The position numbers were made by a program, and so were the translations under genes. The notes under the pieces are model-generated. The model saw nothing but the letters and a program-made list of their open reading frames with translations. It did no database searches and was not told the DNA's origin. Shown piece after piece: positions 17,475-25,139 of a stretch of DNA of 64,000 nt (the stretch's first letter is position 1; each line of letters begins with the position of its first letter). This DNA comes from Curtobacterium sp. MCJR17_055 (lineage in GTDB: Bacteria; Actinomycetota; Actinomycetes; Actinomycetales; Microbacteriaceae), in assembly GCF_003224335.1 (NCBI RefSeq), contig NZ_QKLF01000001.1, positions 496,001-560,000 of the forward strand. The letters run 5' to 3'.

Positions 17475-17663
17475 ATGCGCGAGCCCGAGGACGACATGCC
17501 CGCGGCCGAACTCGACGCGCGTGCCCGGGCAGATGCCGCACTGCGACGCATCCGGGACGGCGCGGATCCCGCGCAGGAGGCCTTCACGCTCGCGAACACC
17601 CTGAACGACGAGTCCGTGGGCCGGGTCGCCCGACGACTCCGGCAGGTGTTCCGCCGGTCCTGA
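17475..17663 (+). CDS. small charged protein, unknown function
   Basis: A 62-residue protein starting MREPEDDMPAAELDARARAD, rich in Asp, Glu, Arg and Ala and probably helical, ending in a basic RRLRQVFRRS tail. ATG 17475 follows TACGCT (17463-17468) by six bases, so it is likely leaderless; an earlier GTG at 17442 is less likely. It converges with the next gene across only six bases. No family recognised. Confidence 0.6.
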   Translation: MREPEDDMPAAELDARARADAALRRIRDGADPAQEAFTLANTLNDESVGRVARRLRQVFRRS

Positions 17664-17669
17664 CGGTCG

Positions 17670-18518
17670 TCAGAACGCGGTGCCGACCGCCGCGATGTCG
17701 TCCCCGCCGTGCCCGGCAGCGCTGGCCTCGGCGTAGACCCGGCCGAGTGCGTCGAGCAGGGTGGTGTCGACGCCGGCATCCCGAGCTGCCTCGGTGATGA
17801 GAGCGATGTCCTTCCGCAGACCGTCGAGGGCGAACTGCGCCGGGAACTCCTGCGCGATCATCGCCGCGCCCTTCGTGTGGGCGTAGGCGGAGTCGCTCGC
17901 CGACCCCTCGATCGCCTGGAGGAACAGCTGCGGGTCGAGGCCGAGTGCCGAGGCGATCGCCAACGACTGCCCGGTGGCCGCGGTGATCGACGCGATCCAG
18001 GCGTTGGCAGCCAGCTTCAGGGCAGTCCCCTGGCCGACCCGGTCGCCCGCGTGGACGACCTTGGCGCTGACGGCATCGAGCACGGGCTCGACGACGGACA
18101 CCGCGTCGGGATCGCCCGCGACGAGCATGGTCAGCTTGCCCTGCTCGGCCGGCGCCTTCGTGCCGAGCATCATGGCCTCGACGAGGGTGATGCCGTACTT
18201 CGCGGCGAGCTGCACGACGGTCTCCGTGCCCGGCACGCCGATCGTCGACGCCTGCACCCACACGGCATCTTGCGGCGCATCACCGGCGGCCTGCTCGAGG
18301 ACGTCGACCACTGCGTCGGTGTCGAACAGGGTCAGCAGCACGACCTGGGCATCGGCGACCGCGTCCGTGACCTCTGCCACGACGGTCGCGCCGAGGTCGG
18401 CGAGGGGTCGCGCGCGCTCCGTCGTGCGGTTCCACACCGTGACGTCGTGCCCTGCGCGGAGCAACGACTGCGCGACACCCGCTCCCATCGCTCCGGTTCC
18501 CAACACCGACACGCGCAC
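17670..18518 (-). CDS. NAD(P)-dependent oxidoreductase, 6PGDH / 3-hydroxyisobutyrate dehydrogenase superfamily
   Basis: A 282-residue beta-hydroxyacid dehydrogenase-like enzyme. The dinucleotide motif GTGAMG is at residues 7-12 and VWNRTTER after the second strand favours NADP(H). The helical C-terminal domain holds the catalytic lysine Lys168 and Asn172 in GTALKLAANAW. The usual substrate loop DAPVSGG reads EAMMLGTKAP, so the natural substrate probably differs from 3-hydroxyisobutyrate. GTG 18518 is supported by GAGGAG seven bases upstream. Confidence 0.85.
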   Translation of the reverse strand: MRVSVLGTGAMGAGVAQSLLRAGHDVTVWNRTTERARPLADLGATVVAEVTDAVADAQVVLLTLFDTDAVVDVLEQAAGDAPQDAVWVQASTIGVPGTETVVQLAAKYGITLVEAMMLGTKAPAEQGKLTMLVAGDPDAVSVVEPVLDAVSAKVVHAGDRVGQGTALKLAANAWIASITAATGQSLAIASALGLDPQLFLQAIEGSASDSAYAHTKGAAMIAQEFPAQFALDGLRKDIALITEAARDAGVDTTLLDALGRVYAEASAAGHGGDDIAAVGTAF

Positions 18519-18666
18519 CGTGGTCTCCTCACCGCGTGGCCCGAGCGCCACGACCAGGTCGACGGTACGCCGCTCCGCGGGGCGGCGTCCCGGTCGGCTC
18601 GAGCCAGGACGGTGGGGTCGAGGCAGAGCGGCGGGGTCGGGCCCCGCGCACCGCAGGGTGCGCACC

Positions 18667-18708
18667 GCCGGATGCGCGCCGCCGGGTGCGCGCCGCCGGG
18701 TGCGCGCC
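18667..18708. repeat. 14-bp tandem repeat
   Basis: Three head-to-tail copies of GCCGGGTGCGCGCC (the first reads GCCGGATGCGCGCC) directly after the stop codon of the minus-strand gene at 18714. The rest of the 195-base gap 18519-18713 shows nothing else recognisable. Confidence 0.75.
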
Positions 18709-18713
18709 GCGGG

Positions 18714-19259
18714 TCAGGACCGGATGACGCCGCTCGTGGTGATCCGGTCGAGCTCGACGGCGATCGCGTCGACGACCGCCTTGGTGACGGCGTCGACGAC
18801 CGCCTCGACCAGGGGCAGCTGCTCACGGCTGACGGGGTACTCGCGCGCCAGAGACGCGCGGAGGCGGGCGGGGATCCCGTCGATCACGGCGATGAGGTCC
18901 GTGGGGACGGGTGAGGCGGGAGGAACCGGCGCGACAGGAGGGGTCGCCTGGGCGGGCGCGGTGGGCTCGGCGGGCGCGGTGGGCTCGGCGGGCGCGGTGA
19001 GCACTGCAGGGTCCGTGAGCACTGCGCGGTCCGTGAGCACTGCGCGGTCCGTGAGCACTGCGCGGTTCGTGAACACTGCGGGGTCCGACGTGCTCGGACC
19101 GGCCAGTCCAGCGGGGGCATCGAGTCGGACCGGAGCGGCCGGTGCACCAGGTACGCCCGGTGCGGACACTGCACCGCCTGACGGACGACCGGCAGCGGGA
19201 GTGACGCCGGCCGCGGCCGTTCGCCGGGCGATCGCGTCGAAGAGCGGCGTGGAGGACAC
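18714..19259 (-). CDS. protein with hexapeptide-repeat linker, unknown function
   Basis: A 181-residue protein with three parts: an N-terminal ~20 residues (SSTPLFDAIARRTAAAG), a disordered Pro/Ala linker carrying about five AVLTDR/AVLTDP hexapeptides and then EPTAPA repeats, and a C-terminal predicted helical domain (TDLIAVIDGIPARLRASLAR ... VEAVVDAVTKAVVDAIAVEL). There is no signal peptide. GTG 19259 has AAAGG eight bases upstream and a consensus promoter further up. The linker length probably varies between strains because it is encoded by 18-bp repeats. No family recognised. Confidence 0.65.
   Translation of the reverse strand: MSSTPLFDAIARRTAAAGVTPAAGRPSGGAVSAPGVPGAPAAPVRLDAPAGLAGPSTSDPAVFTNRAVLTDRAVLTDRAVLTDPAVLTAPAEPTAPAEPTAPAQATPPVAPVPPASPVPTDLIAVIDGIPARLRASLAREYPVSREQLPLVEAVVDAVTKAVVDAIAVELDRITTSGVIRS
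18951..19086. repeat. two adjoining 18-bp tandem repeat arrays inside a coding region
   Basis: GGCGGGCGCGGTGGGCTC is repeated from 18951 (about 2.6 copies), followed by five units of GTGAGCACTGCGCGGTCC-type sequence from 18997 to 19086 with one to four changes each. Unit length is a multiple of three, so expansion or contraction keeps the reading frame. Confidence 0.85.
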
Positions 19260-19322
19260 AGCGGACCTTTCCCGAGGAGGAGTCGGATGTCCCGCCGATG
19301 TCGGTGCCGGCGAGTGGGACCG

Positions 19323-19351
19323 AGCATAGTGCGCGTATTTCACATCTGCAA
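19323..19351 (-). promoter_or_regulatory. consensus promoter of the repeat-bearing gene
   Basis: On the minus strand TTGCAG (19346-19351) and TATGCT (19323-19328) are 17 bases apart, within an unusually AT-rich patch. It drives the gene starting at 19259 with a leader of about 57 bases. GTATT/AATAC arms around the -35 box could be a regulator site. Confidence 0.7.
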
Positions 19352-19368
19352 TACCCGGCGCCCGCAAC

Positions 19369-21216
19369 TCACCCGGCGGCGGCGACCACGTCCAGGACCG
19401 CACGCCCGTAGGACTCGAGCTTGGCCGCACCGACTCCGGAGATCTCGGACAACTCGTCGAGGTCGGACGGTCGTACCGCGGCGATCCCGCGCAGGGTGGC
19501 GTCGTTGAACACGACGTACGCCGGGACCCCCTGCTCGCGTGCCTGTCCGGCTCGCCACTGTCGCAACGACTCGAACAGCGGCATGGCCTCCTGCGGCATG
19601 TCCGACACGACGGCTCGGCGGGAGCGACCGACACGCGGCGCCTTGACCGGGTCGCGACGCATCCGGACCTCGACCCGTCCGGCCAGGACGTCGGCGCTGG
19701 TCGGGCTGAGGACGAGCGTGCCGTACCCGTCGCCGGAGACCGCCACGTACCCCTGTGCCAGGAGCTGGCGCGCGACGGCCTTCCAGTCGGCGTCGGACAG
19801 GTCCTGGCCGATGCCGAACGTCGCGAGGGTGTCGTGCCGGAGTTCCTGCACGCGCGGCGATTGCTTGCCGGTGAGGATGTCCACGAGGTGCGCCACCCCG
19901 TACCGCTGCCCGCGCTCACGGTCGAGCCGCACGATCGTCGACAGCAGCTTCTGTGCGGGCACCGTGCCGTCCCAGGACTCCGGCGGCGCGAGGCACGTGT
20001 CGCAGTTGCCGCACGGCGTGGACTCCTGCCCGAAGTAGGCGAGCAGTCGCACCCGTCGGCACTCGACCGTCTCGCACAGGGCGAGCATGGCGTCCAGGTG
20101 CGCGCTGAGCTGCCGGCGGTGTGCGGCGTCGCCCTCGGACTGGTCGATCATCCGGCGCTGCTGCACGACGTCGTTCAGGCCGTACGCCAACCACGCCGTC
20201 GAGGGCAGTCCGTCGCGGCCGGCACGACCGGTCTCCTGGTAGTAGCCCTCGACCGACTTCGGCAGGTCGAGGTGCGCGACGAAACGGACGTCGGGCTTGT
20301 CGATGCCCATGCCGAACGCGATCGTGGCGACCATGACGATGCCGTCCTCGCGCAGGAACCGGGACTGGTTGCGCTCACGCACCCGGGCGTCGAGGCCGGC
20401 GTGGTACGGCAACGCGGCGATCCCCTGGTCGACCAGGGCGGCAGCGGTCCGCTCGACCGAGTTGCGGGAGAGGCAGTAGACGATGCCGGCGTCCCCGCTG
20501 TGCTCGGTGCGGATGAACGTCAGGAGCTGCTGCAGGGCGCCGGTCTTCGGCTCGATGCGGTACTGGATGTTCGGCCGGTCGAAGTCGGCGACGAAGTGGG
20601 CGGCGTCGTCGAGTCCGAGCCGGGCGGAGATCTCGCGGTGGGTCTGCGGCGTCGCGGTGGCGGTCAGGGCGATGCGCGGCACGGTCGGCCAGCGCTCGTG
20701 CAGGATGCTCAGCTCGAGGTAGTCCGGCCGGAAGTCGTGCCCCCACTGGGCGACACAGTGTGCTTCGTCGATGGCGAAGAGCGCGATGCGGGCCCGGTCC
20801 AGGAGCGCGCGCGTCGACTCGATCCTCAGGCGCTCCGGAGCGAGGTAGAGCATGTCGACCTCGCCGGCGACGATCGCGCGCTCGACCCGAGCACGTTCGT
20901 CCGGCGCCTGCGTGGAGTTGAGGAACGCGGCCCGGACGCCGTTCGCGGCGAGGGCGTCGACCTGGTCCTGCATGAGGGCGATGAGCGGCGAGACGACGAC
21001 GCCGACGCCGTCGCGCACGAGCGAGGGCACCTGGTAGCACAGCGACTTGCCGCCGCCGGTGGGCATGAGGACGAGGGCGTCCCCGCCGGCGACGACACGG
21101 TCGATGATCGCGGCCTGCTCCCCGCGGAAGGCGTCGTACCCCCAGACCCGGTGCAGCACGTCGAGGGCAGCGGAGCGGGTGCCCGCCGACTCGGGCGCGG
21201 GCGCGGTGGGACTCAT
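19369..21216 (-). CDS. recQ: ATP-dependent DNA helicase RecQ
   Basis: A 615-residue 3'-5' DNA helicase for recombination repair and replication fork rescue. Walker A MPTGGGKS with Lys57, DEAH box at 150-153 and motif VI QETGRAGRDG are present. The RecQ-C zinc module shows its cysteines in VECRRVRLLAYFGQ and CGNCDTC, and an HRDC domain closes the protein (about 530-612, PAYVVFNDATLRGIA). The ATG follows TAGGCT (21223-21228) by six bases, so the gene is leaderless. It lies nine bases after the end of the upstream CPBP gene on the same strand. Confidence 0.95.
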   Translation of the reverse strand: MSPTAPAPESAGTRSAALDVLHRVWGYDAFRGEQAAIIDRVVAGGDALVLMPTGGGKSLCYQVPSLVRDGVGVVVSPLIALMQDQVDALAANGVRAAFLNSTQAPDERARVERAIVAGEVDMLYLAPERLRIESTRALLDRARIALFAIDEAHCVAQWGHDFRPDYLELSILHERWPTVPRIALTATATPQTHREISARLGLDDAAHFVADFDRPNIQYRIEPKTGALQQLLTFIRTEHSGDAGIVYCLSRNSVERTAAALVDQGIAALPYHAGLDARVRERNQSRFLREDGIVMVATIAFGMGIDKPDVRFVAHLDLPKSVEGYYQETGRAGRDGLPSTAWLAYGLNDVVQQRRMIDQSEGDAAHRRQLSAHLDAMLALCETVECRRVRLLAYFGQESTPCGNCDTCLAPPESWDGTVPAQKLLSTIVRLDRERGQRYGVAHLVDILTGKQSPRVQELRHDTLATFGIGQDLSDADWKAVARQLLAQGYVAVSGDGYGTLVLSPTSADVLAGRVEVRMRRDPVKAPRVGRSRRAVVSDMPQEAMPLFESLRQWRAGQAREQGVPAYVVFNDATLRGIAAVRPSDLDELSEISGVGAAKLESYGRAVLDVVAAAG

Positions 21217-21225
21217 GCGACGAGC

Positions 21226-22452
21226 CTACGGCCGGGGGCCGACACCACCGGACTTCTCCACAGTCACCGCTGCGGACGTGGCGTGACCGGCATCGGCATC
21301 GGCATCGGCATCGGCGGACGCACCGACACCCTCGTCCGGGTCGGCACCGGCGCCGACCCGCACCGGCTCCCGCACCGAGTCGCCGGGGGTGACCGACCCG
21401 TCACCGAGCGCCGGCGCACCGGACCAGCCCGGGCCTCCCGGCCGGAGCCACTGCCGACCGCCCGCCCAGGGCGGCACCGGTCCACGGAACCGCGGGGCCT
21501 CCTGTCCGGGGAACCGACGGTCCAGCTTCCGCCAGTGGGCCACGAGCTCGACGAGTCCCCAGTACCCGAGGGACGACGCCAGCGTGACGACGAAGCCCTG
21601 CCACGAGCCCTGCGAGCCTTCGCCGGTCAGGTCGATCTCGGACCAGCCCGGCGCCTGCAGCACGAAGATCATGATGTTGTTCAGCGCGTGCTGGAGGACC
21701 GTCGCCTCGAGCCCGCCGGTCCGGAGCACGATGACCGCCGCGACGAGCCCGAACGAGCCGACGTCGAGGATGCCCCAGATGTTGTACCCGTTCGGGACGT
21801 GCAGGACGGCGAACAGCAGCGTCGAGACCCCGACGGCGACCACGGTGCTGACGACCCGCACCGGGATCCACGAGCCGATGGTCTGCATGAGGAACCCGCG
21901 GAAGACGTACTCCTCGGCCGCCGCCTGGAACGGCACGAGCAGGACGACCAGGAGGATCGTCACGGTCAGCGTCTTGACCGACACGGTGGACTGACCGATC
22001 GCGGCGGTGTTCCAGTGCAGCCCGCCGTCGAACGCGAACATGCCCCACGACTGGAGCAGGAACATGATGATCCCCAGCACCAGCAGCGGCAGCAGGCACC
22101 ACCCGAGCCAGCCCCACCGGATCCGTAGCCGGATCGAGGACAGCAGCCCGTACGGACCGAGCCGCGCGATCCTCATCGACAGCATGATCGCCGGCAGGAG
22201 CACCACGAGGGACACGAGCGACATCGACAACACGAGCGGGTCCGTCGGGTCGAGCGCCCCCTCGGACAGCTTCGCCAGCAGGTCGTTCAGCCCCTCCGGG
22301 CCGCGCTGCACCCCGATCGGCACGAGGTAGGCGATCGCGATGACGATCTGCGACAGCACGTAGAAGCCGAGGAAGACCGCCAGGGCCACGAGCGGACGCC
22401 ACCACCGCCAAGCCGCATCGACACGGGGCAACCGGTGGTAGGGAACGCTCAC
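21226..22452 (-). CDS. CPBP family intramembrane metalloprotease (CAAX protease-like)
   Basis: A 408-residue protein with about eight membrane helices. The glutamate motif EEYVFRG puts Glu180, Glu181 and Arg185 in a helix, His218 lies in FAVLHVPNG and HALNN (His255) supplies the last metal ligand: all residues of the ABI/CPBP peptidase fold. The C-terminal ~100 residues are a Pro/Gly-rich tail with an (Asp-Ala)n run encoded by a hexanucleotide repeat. GTG 22452 follows TACCCT (22460-22465) by seven bases. Role in processing or immunity is inferred from the family only. Confidence 0.88.
   Translation of the reverse strand: MSVPYHRLPRVDAAWRWWRPLVALAVFLGFYVLSQIVIAIAYLVPIGVQRGPEGLNDLLAKLSEGALDPTDPLVLSMSLVSLVVLLPAIMLSMRIARLGPYGLLSSIRLRIRWGWLGWCLLPLLVLGIIMFLLQSWGMFAFDGGLHWNTAAIGQSTVSVKTLTVTILLVVLLVPFQAAAEEYVFRGFLMQTIGSWIPVRVVSTVVAVGVSTLLFAVLHVPNGYNIWGILDVGSFGLVAAVIVLRTGGLEATVLQHALNNIMIFVLQAPGWSEIDLTGEGSQGSWQGFVVTLASSLGYWGLVELVAHWRKLDRRFPGQEAPRFRGPVPPWAGGRQWLRPGGPGWSGAPALGDGSVTPGDSVREPVRVGAGADPDEGVGASADADADADAGHATSAAVTVEKSGGVGPRP
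21289..21312. repeat. hexanucleotide microsatellite in the CPBP gene
   Basis: Four perfect copies of GGCATC encode an alternating Asp-Ala tract in the cytoplasmic tail of the CPBP protease. Length changes here would not shift the frame. Confidence 0.8.
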
Positions 22453-22488
22453 GCCGAGCAGGGTACCGGTCCGGGCAGGATGGGACCC

Positions 22489-23409
22489 GTGATCACCGTG
22501 CTGCTCGGCCTCGCCGGCGCCGTCGTCTACGGCGCCGCGGACTTCCTCGGCGGCCTCGCGTCCCGCCGGGCACGGGCGGTGTCCGTGACGGCGGTCGCCG
22601 CCGCCGTCGGTCTCGCGCCGCTCCTGGTCGGACTCGCCCTGCTCGGCGGTCGCTTCGGCGGCGAGGCCGTCCGATGGGGCGTGGTGGCGGGGGTCTCCGG
22701 CGGCGTCGGCGTGCTCCTCCTGTACGCGGCGCTCGCGACCGGACCGATGAGTGTCCTGTCGCCGCTGACGGCGGTCTTCACCGCGGTCGTGCCGGTCGCG
22801 GTCGCCCTCCTCCGCGGCACGGTGCTCTCCCCGCTCGGGGTGGTCGCGCTCGTCGTGGCGGGCGTCGCCGTCGTCCTCGTGGCGGCGGTGCCGGACAGCG
22901 GTGGTGCCCGCCTGACCGCCCGCGGGGTCGTCACGGCAGCAGCGGCGGGGTGCGGGCTCGGCGGGATCGTCCTGGCGTACGACGCATCACCGACGGACGC
23001 GGGCGTCGCGACGCTCGTGGTGGCGCGGGTCGTGCAGGCGGTCCTGCTCGGTGCGGCGGCGCTCGTGGTCGTGCGGCTCCGGCCGGGAGGCCCGCCACAC
23101 GACGCAGGGTCGGCCGGCGGCCCTGCCGGCGCCGGGTCCGGTGCCGTGCGGTCCGGACCGGGCCGGGCGCTCGTGCTCGTGGTGGTCGGGTGCGGGGTCC
23201 TCGACGCCGTCGCCAACCTGTTCATCCAGGCGGGCCTGCACTCGAGTGACGACCCGTCGACCCTGCCGGTGATGAGCGTGCTCAACGCGCTCTACCCGAT
23301 CGGGACGGTCCTCCTCGCCGGGCTCGTGCTCCGTGAACGGCTCACCGCGGTGCAGGCGACGGGCATCGTGCTGGCGTTCGCCGCATCCGTCGGGCTCGCC
23401 CTGTCCTGA
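22489..23409 (+). CDS. DMT superfamily (EamA-like) transporter
   Basis: A 306-residue protein with ten hydrophobic helices in two repeats (GAVVYGAADFLGGL at the start; AALATGPMSVLSPLTA closing helix 4 is typical of EamA). A Gly/Ala/Pro-rich loop separates helices 6 and 7. GTG 22489 is preferred over ATG 22480 because CAGGAT (22476-22481) lies seven bases before it and also overlaps that ATG. It is divergent from the CPBP gene with 36 bases between starts. Substrate is unknown; the family exports amino acids and metabolites. Confidence 0.82.
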   Translation: MITVLLGLAGAVVYGAADFLGGLASRRARAVSVTAVAAAVGLAPLLVGLALLGGRFGGEAVRWGVVAGVSGGVGVLLLYAALATGPMSVLSPLTAVFTAVVPVAVALLRGTVLSPLGVVALVVAGVAVVLVAAVPDSGGARLTARGVVTAAAAGCGLGGIVLAYDASPTDAGVATLVVARVVQAVLLGAAALVVVRLRPGGPPHDAGSAGGPAGAGSGAVRSGPGRALVLVVVGCGVLDAVANLFIQAGLHSSDDPSTLPVMSVLNALYPIGTVLLAGLVLRERLTAVQATGIVLAFAASVGLALS

Positions 23410-23427
23410 GAAGACTGCGAGGAATCG

Positions 23428-23919
23428 TCAGACTCCGGCCGCGTCCGCTCGCTCGACTCCGGCCGCATCCGGCCCCGGACCCGCATCGTCGACGACGAGC
23501 CGCTTGCCCAGCGAGACCGCCTGGTCCGGCGCGTACCCGAGGGTCTCGTAGAAGGCGATCACCTGCTCGTTCCCGGCGCGGACCTGCAGGTTCAGCTTCG
23601 GGCACCCCATGTCCGTGAGCAGCCGCTCGAACTCGGCCATCATCGCCCGTCCGAGCCCGCCGCCCTGCAGGTCCGGGCGCACCGCGAGGTAGTTCACCCA
23701 GCCCCGGTGCCCGTCGAAACCGGCCATGCCCGCGGCGACGACCTCCGGGGCACCCCCGGCAGCGCCCTCCGCGACCAGGAACAGCTCGGGCTGCACGGTG
23801 AGCTTGCGTGCGATGTCCCGACGGGGGTCGTTCCAGGGTCGGACGAGCCCGCAGGACTCCCACAGCGCGACGACGGCGTCGGTGTCCTCGGGACGGAACG
23901 GGCGGATGAGGTGCTCCAT
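23428..23919 (-). CDS. ypeA: GNAT family acetyltransferase YpeA
   Basis: A 163-residue acetyltransferase. The N terminus IRPFRPEDTDAVVALWESCG and the LVRPWNDPRRDIARKL segment are the clear YpeA signature, and the acetyl-CoA loop is DLQGGGLGRAMM. A C-terminal tail of ~20 Ala/Gly/Asp residues extends past the usual end. ATG 23919 follows TACCGT (23927-23932) by seven bases, so the mRNA is probably leaderless. Substrate is unknown. Confidence 0.88.
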   Translation of the reverse strand: MEHLIRPFRPEDTDAVVALWESCGLVRPWNDPRRDIARKLTVQPELFLVAEGAAGGAPEVVAAGMAGFDGHRGWVNYLAVRPDLQGGGLGRAMMAEFERLLTDMGCPKLNLQVRAGNEQVIAFYETLGYAPDQAVSLGKRLVVDDAGPGPDAAGVERADAAGV

Positions 23920-24022
23920 CTCCACCACGGTAGCGGTGGACCGCCCTGTGGATGATCCCCGCAGCGAGCCGTCGCCGTGGTCTGATAGACCTACTGCGCC
24001 GTCCACACGAACCGGAGCCCCA

Positions 24023-24829
24023 GTGACCTCTCACGACACGCTGCCGACGCGACGCGACGCCCGCGACGCGGCCGATGCCGAGCGGCCCCGGCGACGACGC
24101 CCCCGCCAGACCGTCTTCGGCGCGCTCGTCGCACTGCTCGCGGAGCTCCTCATCATCGCGGGAGCGGGCACCGGGCTCTACGTGGTGTGGACCGCCTGGT
24201 GGACGGACGTCGTCGCCGTGAACGAGCAGAGCGCCCTCGTGGAGACGCTCGGGCAGCCGGAGACCAAGAAGGCCGTCGGTCCGGAGCACCGGGACGAGGC
24301 ACCCGTGCTGTCGGAGCCGCCGGGGCTGTCGACCGTGTTCGGCACCATGCAGATCCCCCGCTTCGGCGCGGACTACACGCGTCCGATCGGGGAGGGCACG
24401 GACCGCGAGCAGGTCCTCAACACGATCGGGCTCGGGCACTACCAGGACACCGCGATGCCCGGGGCCGAGGGCAACTTCGCCGTCGCCGGTCACCGTGTCA
24501 CCTACGGCAAGCCGCTCAACCAGATCGCCGAGATGCAGGACGGTGACTCGATCGTCGTCCGTGTCACGGACGCGGAGAAGGAGTTCGACGTCTGGTACGT
24601 CTACAAGGTGACCGACAGCCAGATCGTCACGCCGGACAAGATCGAGACCATCGCTCCGGTGCCGAACAAGCCCGGGGTCGAGCCGGGCGCCGAGGACCGC
24701 TGGCTCACCCTGACGGCCTGCCACCCGATGTGGTCCGCTGCCGAGCGGTACATCGTGCACGCGAAGATGGACTACTGGATGCAGGCGTCGGACGGCACGC
24801 CGAAGGAACTCTCGGAGACGGCCAAGTGA
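24023..24829 (+). CDS. class E sortase
   Basis: A 268-residue membrane-anchored transpeptidase that attaches LAxTG-type proteins to the cell wall. A basic cytoplasmic start (RPRRRRPRQ) precedes one membrane helix (about 33-55). The catalytic triad is His157 (GHRVTYG), Cys233 (TLTACHP) and Arg242 (AERYIVHA). The TLTAC-H-P motif is the class E hallmark. GTG 24023 has GGAG about six bases upstream. Its stop overlaps the next small gene. In Streptomyces class E sortases attach chaplins; no obvious substrate is in this window. Confidence 0.92.
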   Translation: MTSHDTLPTRRDARDAADAERPRRRRPRQTVFGALVALLAELLIIAGAGTGLYVVWTAWWTDVVAVNEQSALVETLGQPETKKAVGPEHRDEAPVLSEPPGLSTVFGTMQIPRFGADYTRPIGEGTDREQVLNTIGLGHYQDTAMPGAEGNFAVAGHRVTYGKPLNQIAEMQDGDSIVVRVTDAEKEFDVWYVYKVTDSQIVTPDKIETIAPVPNKPGVEPGAEDRWLTLTACHPMWSAAERYIVHAKMDYWMQASDGTPKELSETAK

Positions 24830-25002
24830 TCTTCCCCCTCGTGTGGCGCCTCCTGCCCGGCCCCACTGCGCTCAAGGTGCTCGAGCTGCTCGTGCTCCTG
24901 GTCGCGATCGTGTTCGTCCTCTTCACGTGGGTGTTCCCGTGGATCGCCGCCGACATCCTGCCGCCGCCCGACGGCACCGTGGACGCACCCCACTCCCCCT
25001 GA
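24826..25002 (+). CDS. small membrane protein coupled to the sortase
   Basis: A 58-residue protein with one strongly hydrophobic helix (about 17-41) flanked by short polar ends. GTG 24826 overlaps the sortase stop as GTGA, so it is translated by coupling. Comparable small membrane genes follow class E sortases elsewhere in actinobacteria. Function unknown. Confidence 0.75.
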   Translation: MIFPLVWRLLPGPTALKVLELLVLLVAIVFVLFTWVFPWIAADILPPPDGTVDAPHSP

Positions 25003-25020
25003 CCGGCGGACGATCACCGG

Positions 25021-25118
25021 GCGCTGACTGGAGAGCGCTGACCGGCCGGCGCTGACTGGTCGGCGCTGACCGGCTGGCGCTGAGCGGCTGGCGCTGAGCG
25101 GCTGGCGCCGACCGGGTT
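25021..25118. repeat. 14-bp tandem repeat, seven units
   Basis: Seven consecutive 14-base units related to GCGCTGACCGGCTG fill the gap between the sortase operon and the convergent sbcC gene; neighbouring units differ at one to four positions. It is a good candidate for length variation between strains. Confidence 0.88.
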
Positions 25119-25139
25119 GCCCGACAGGGGTCCGGCAGG

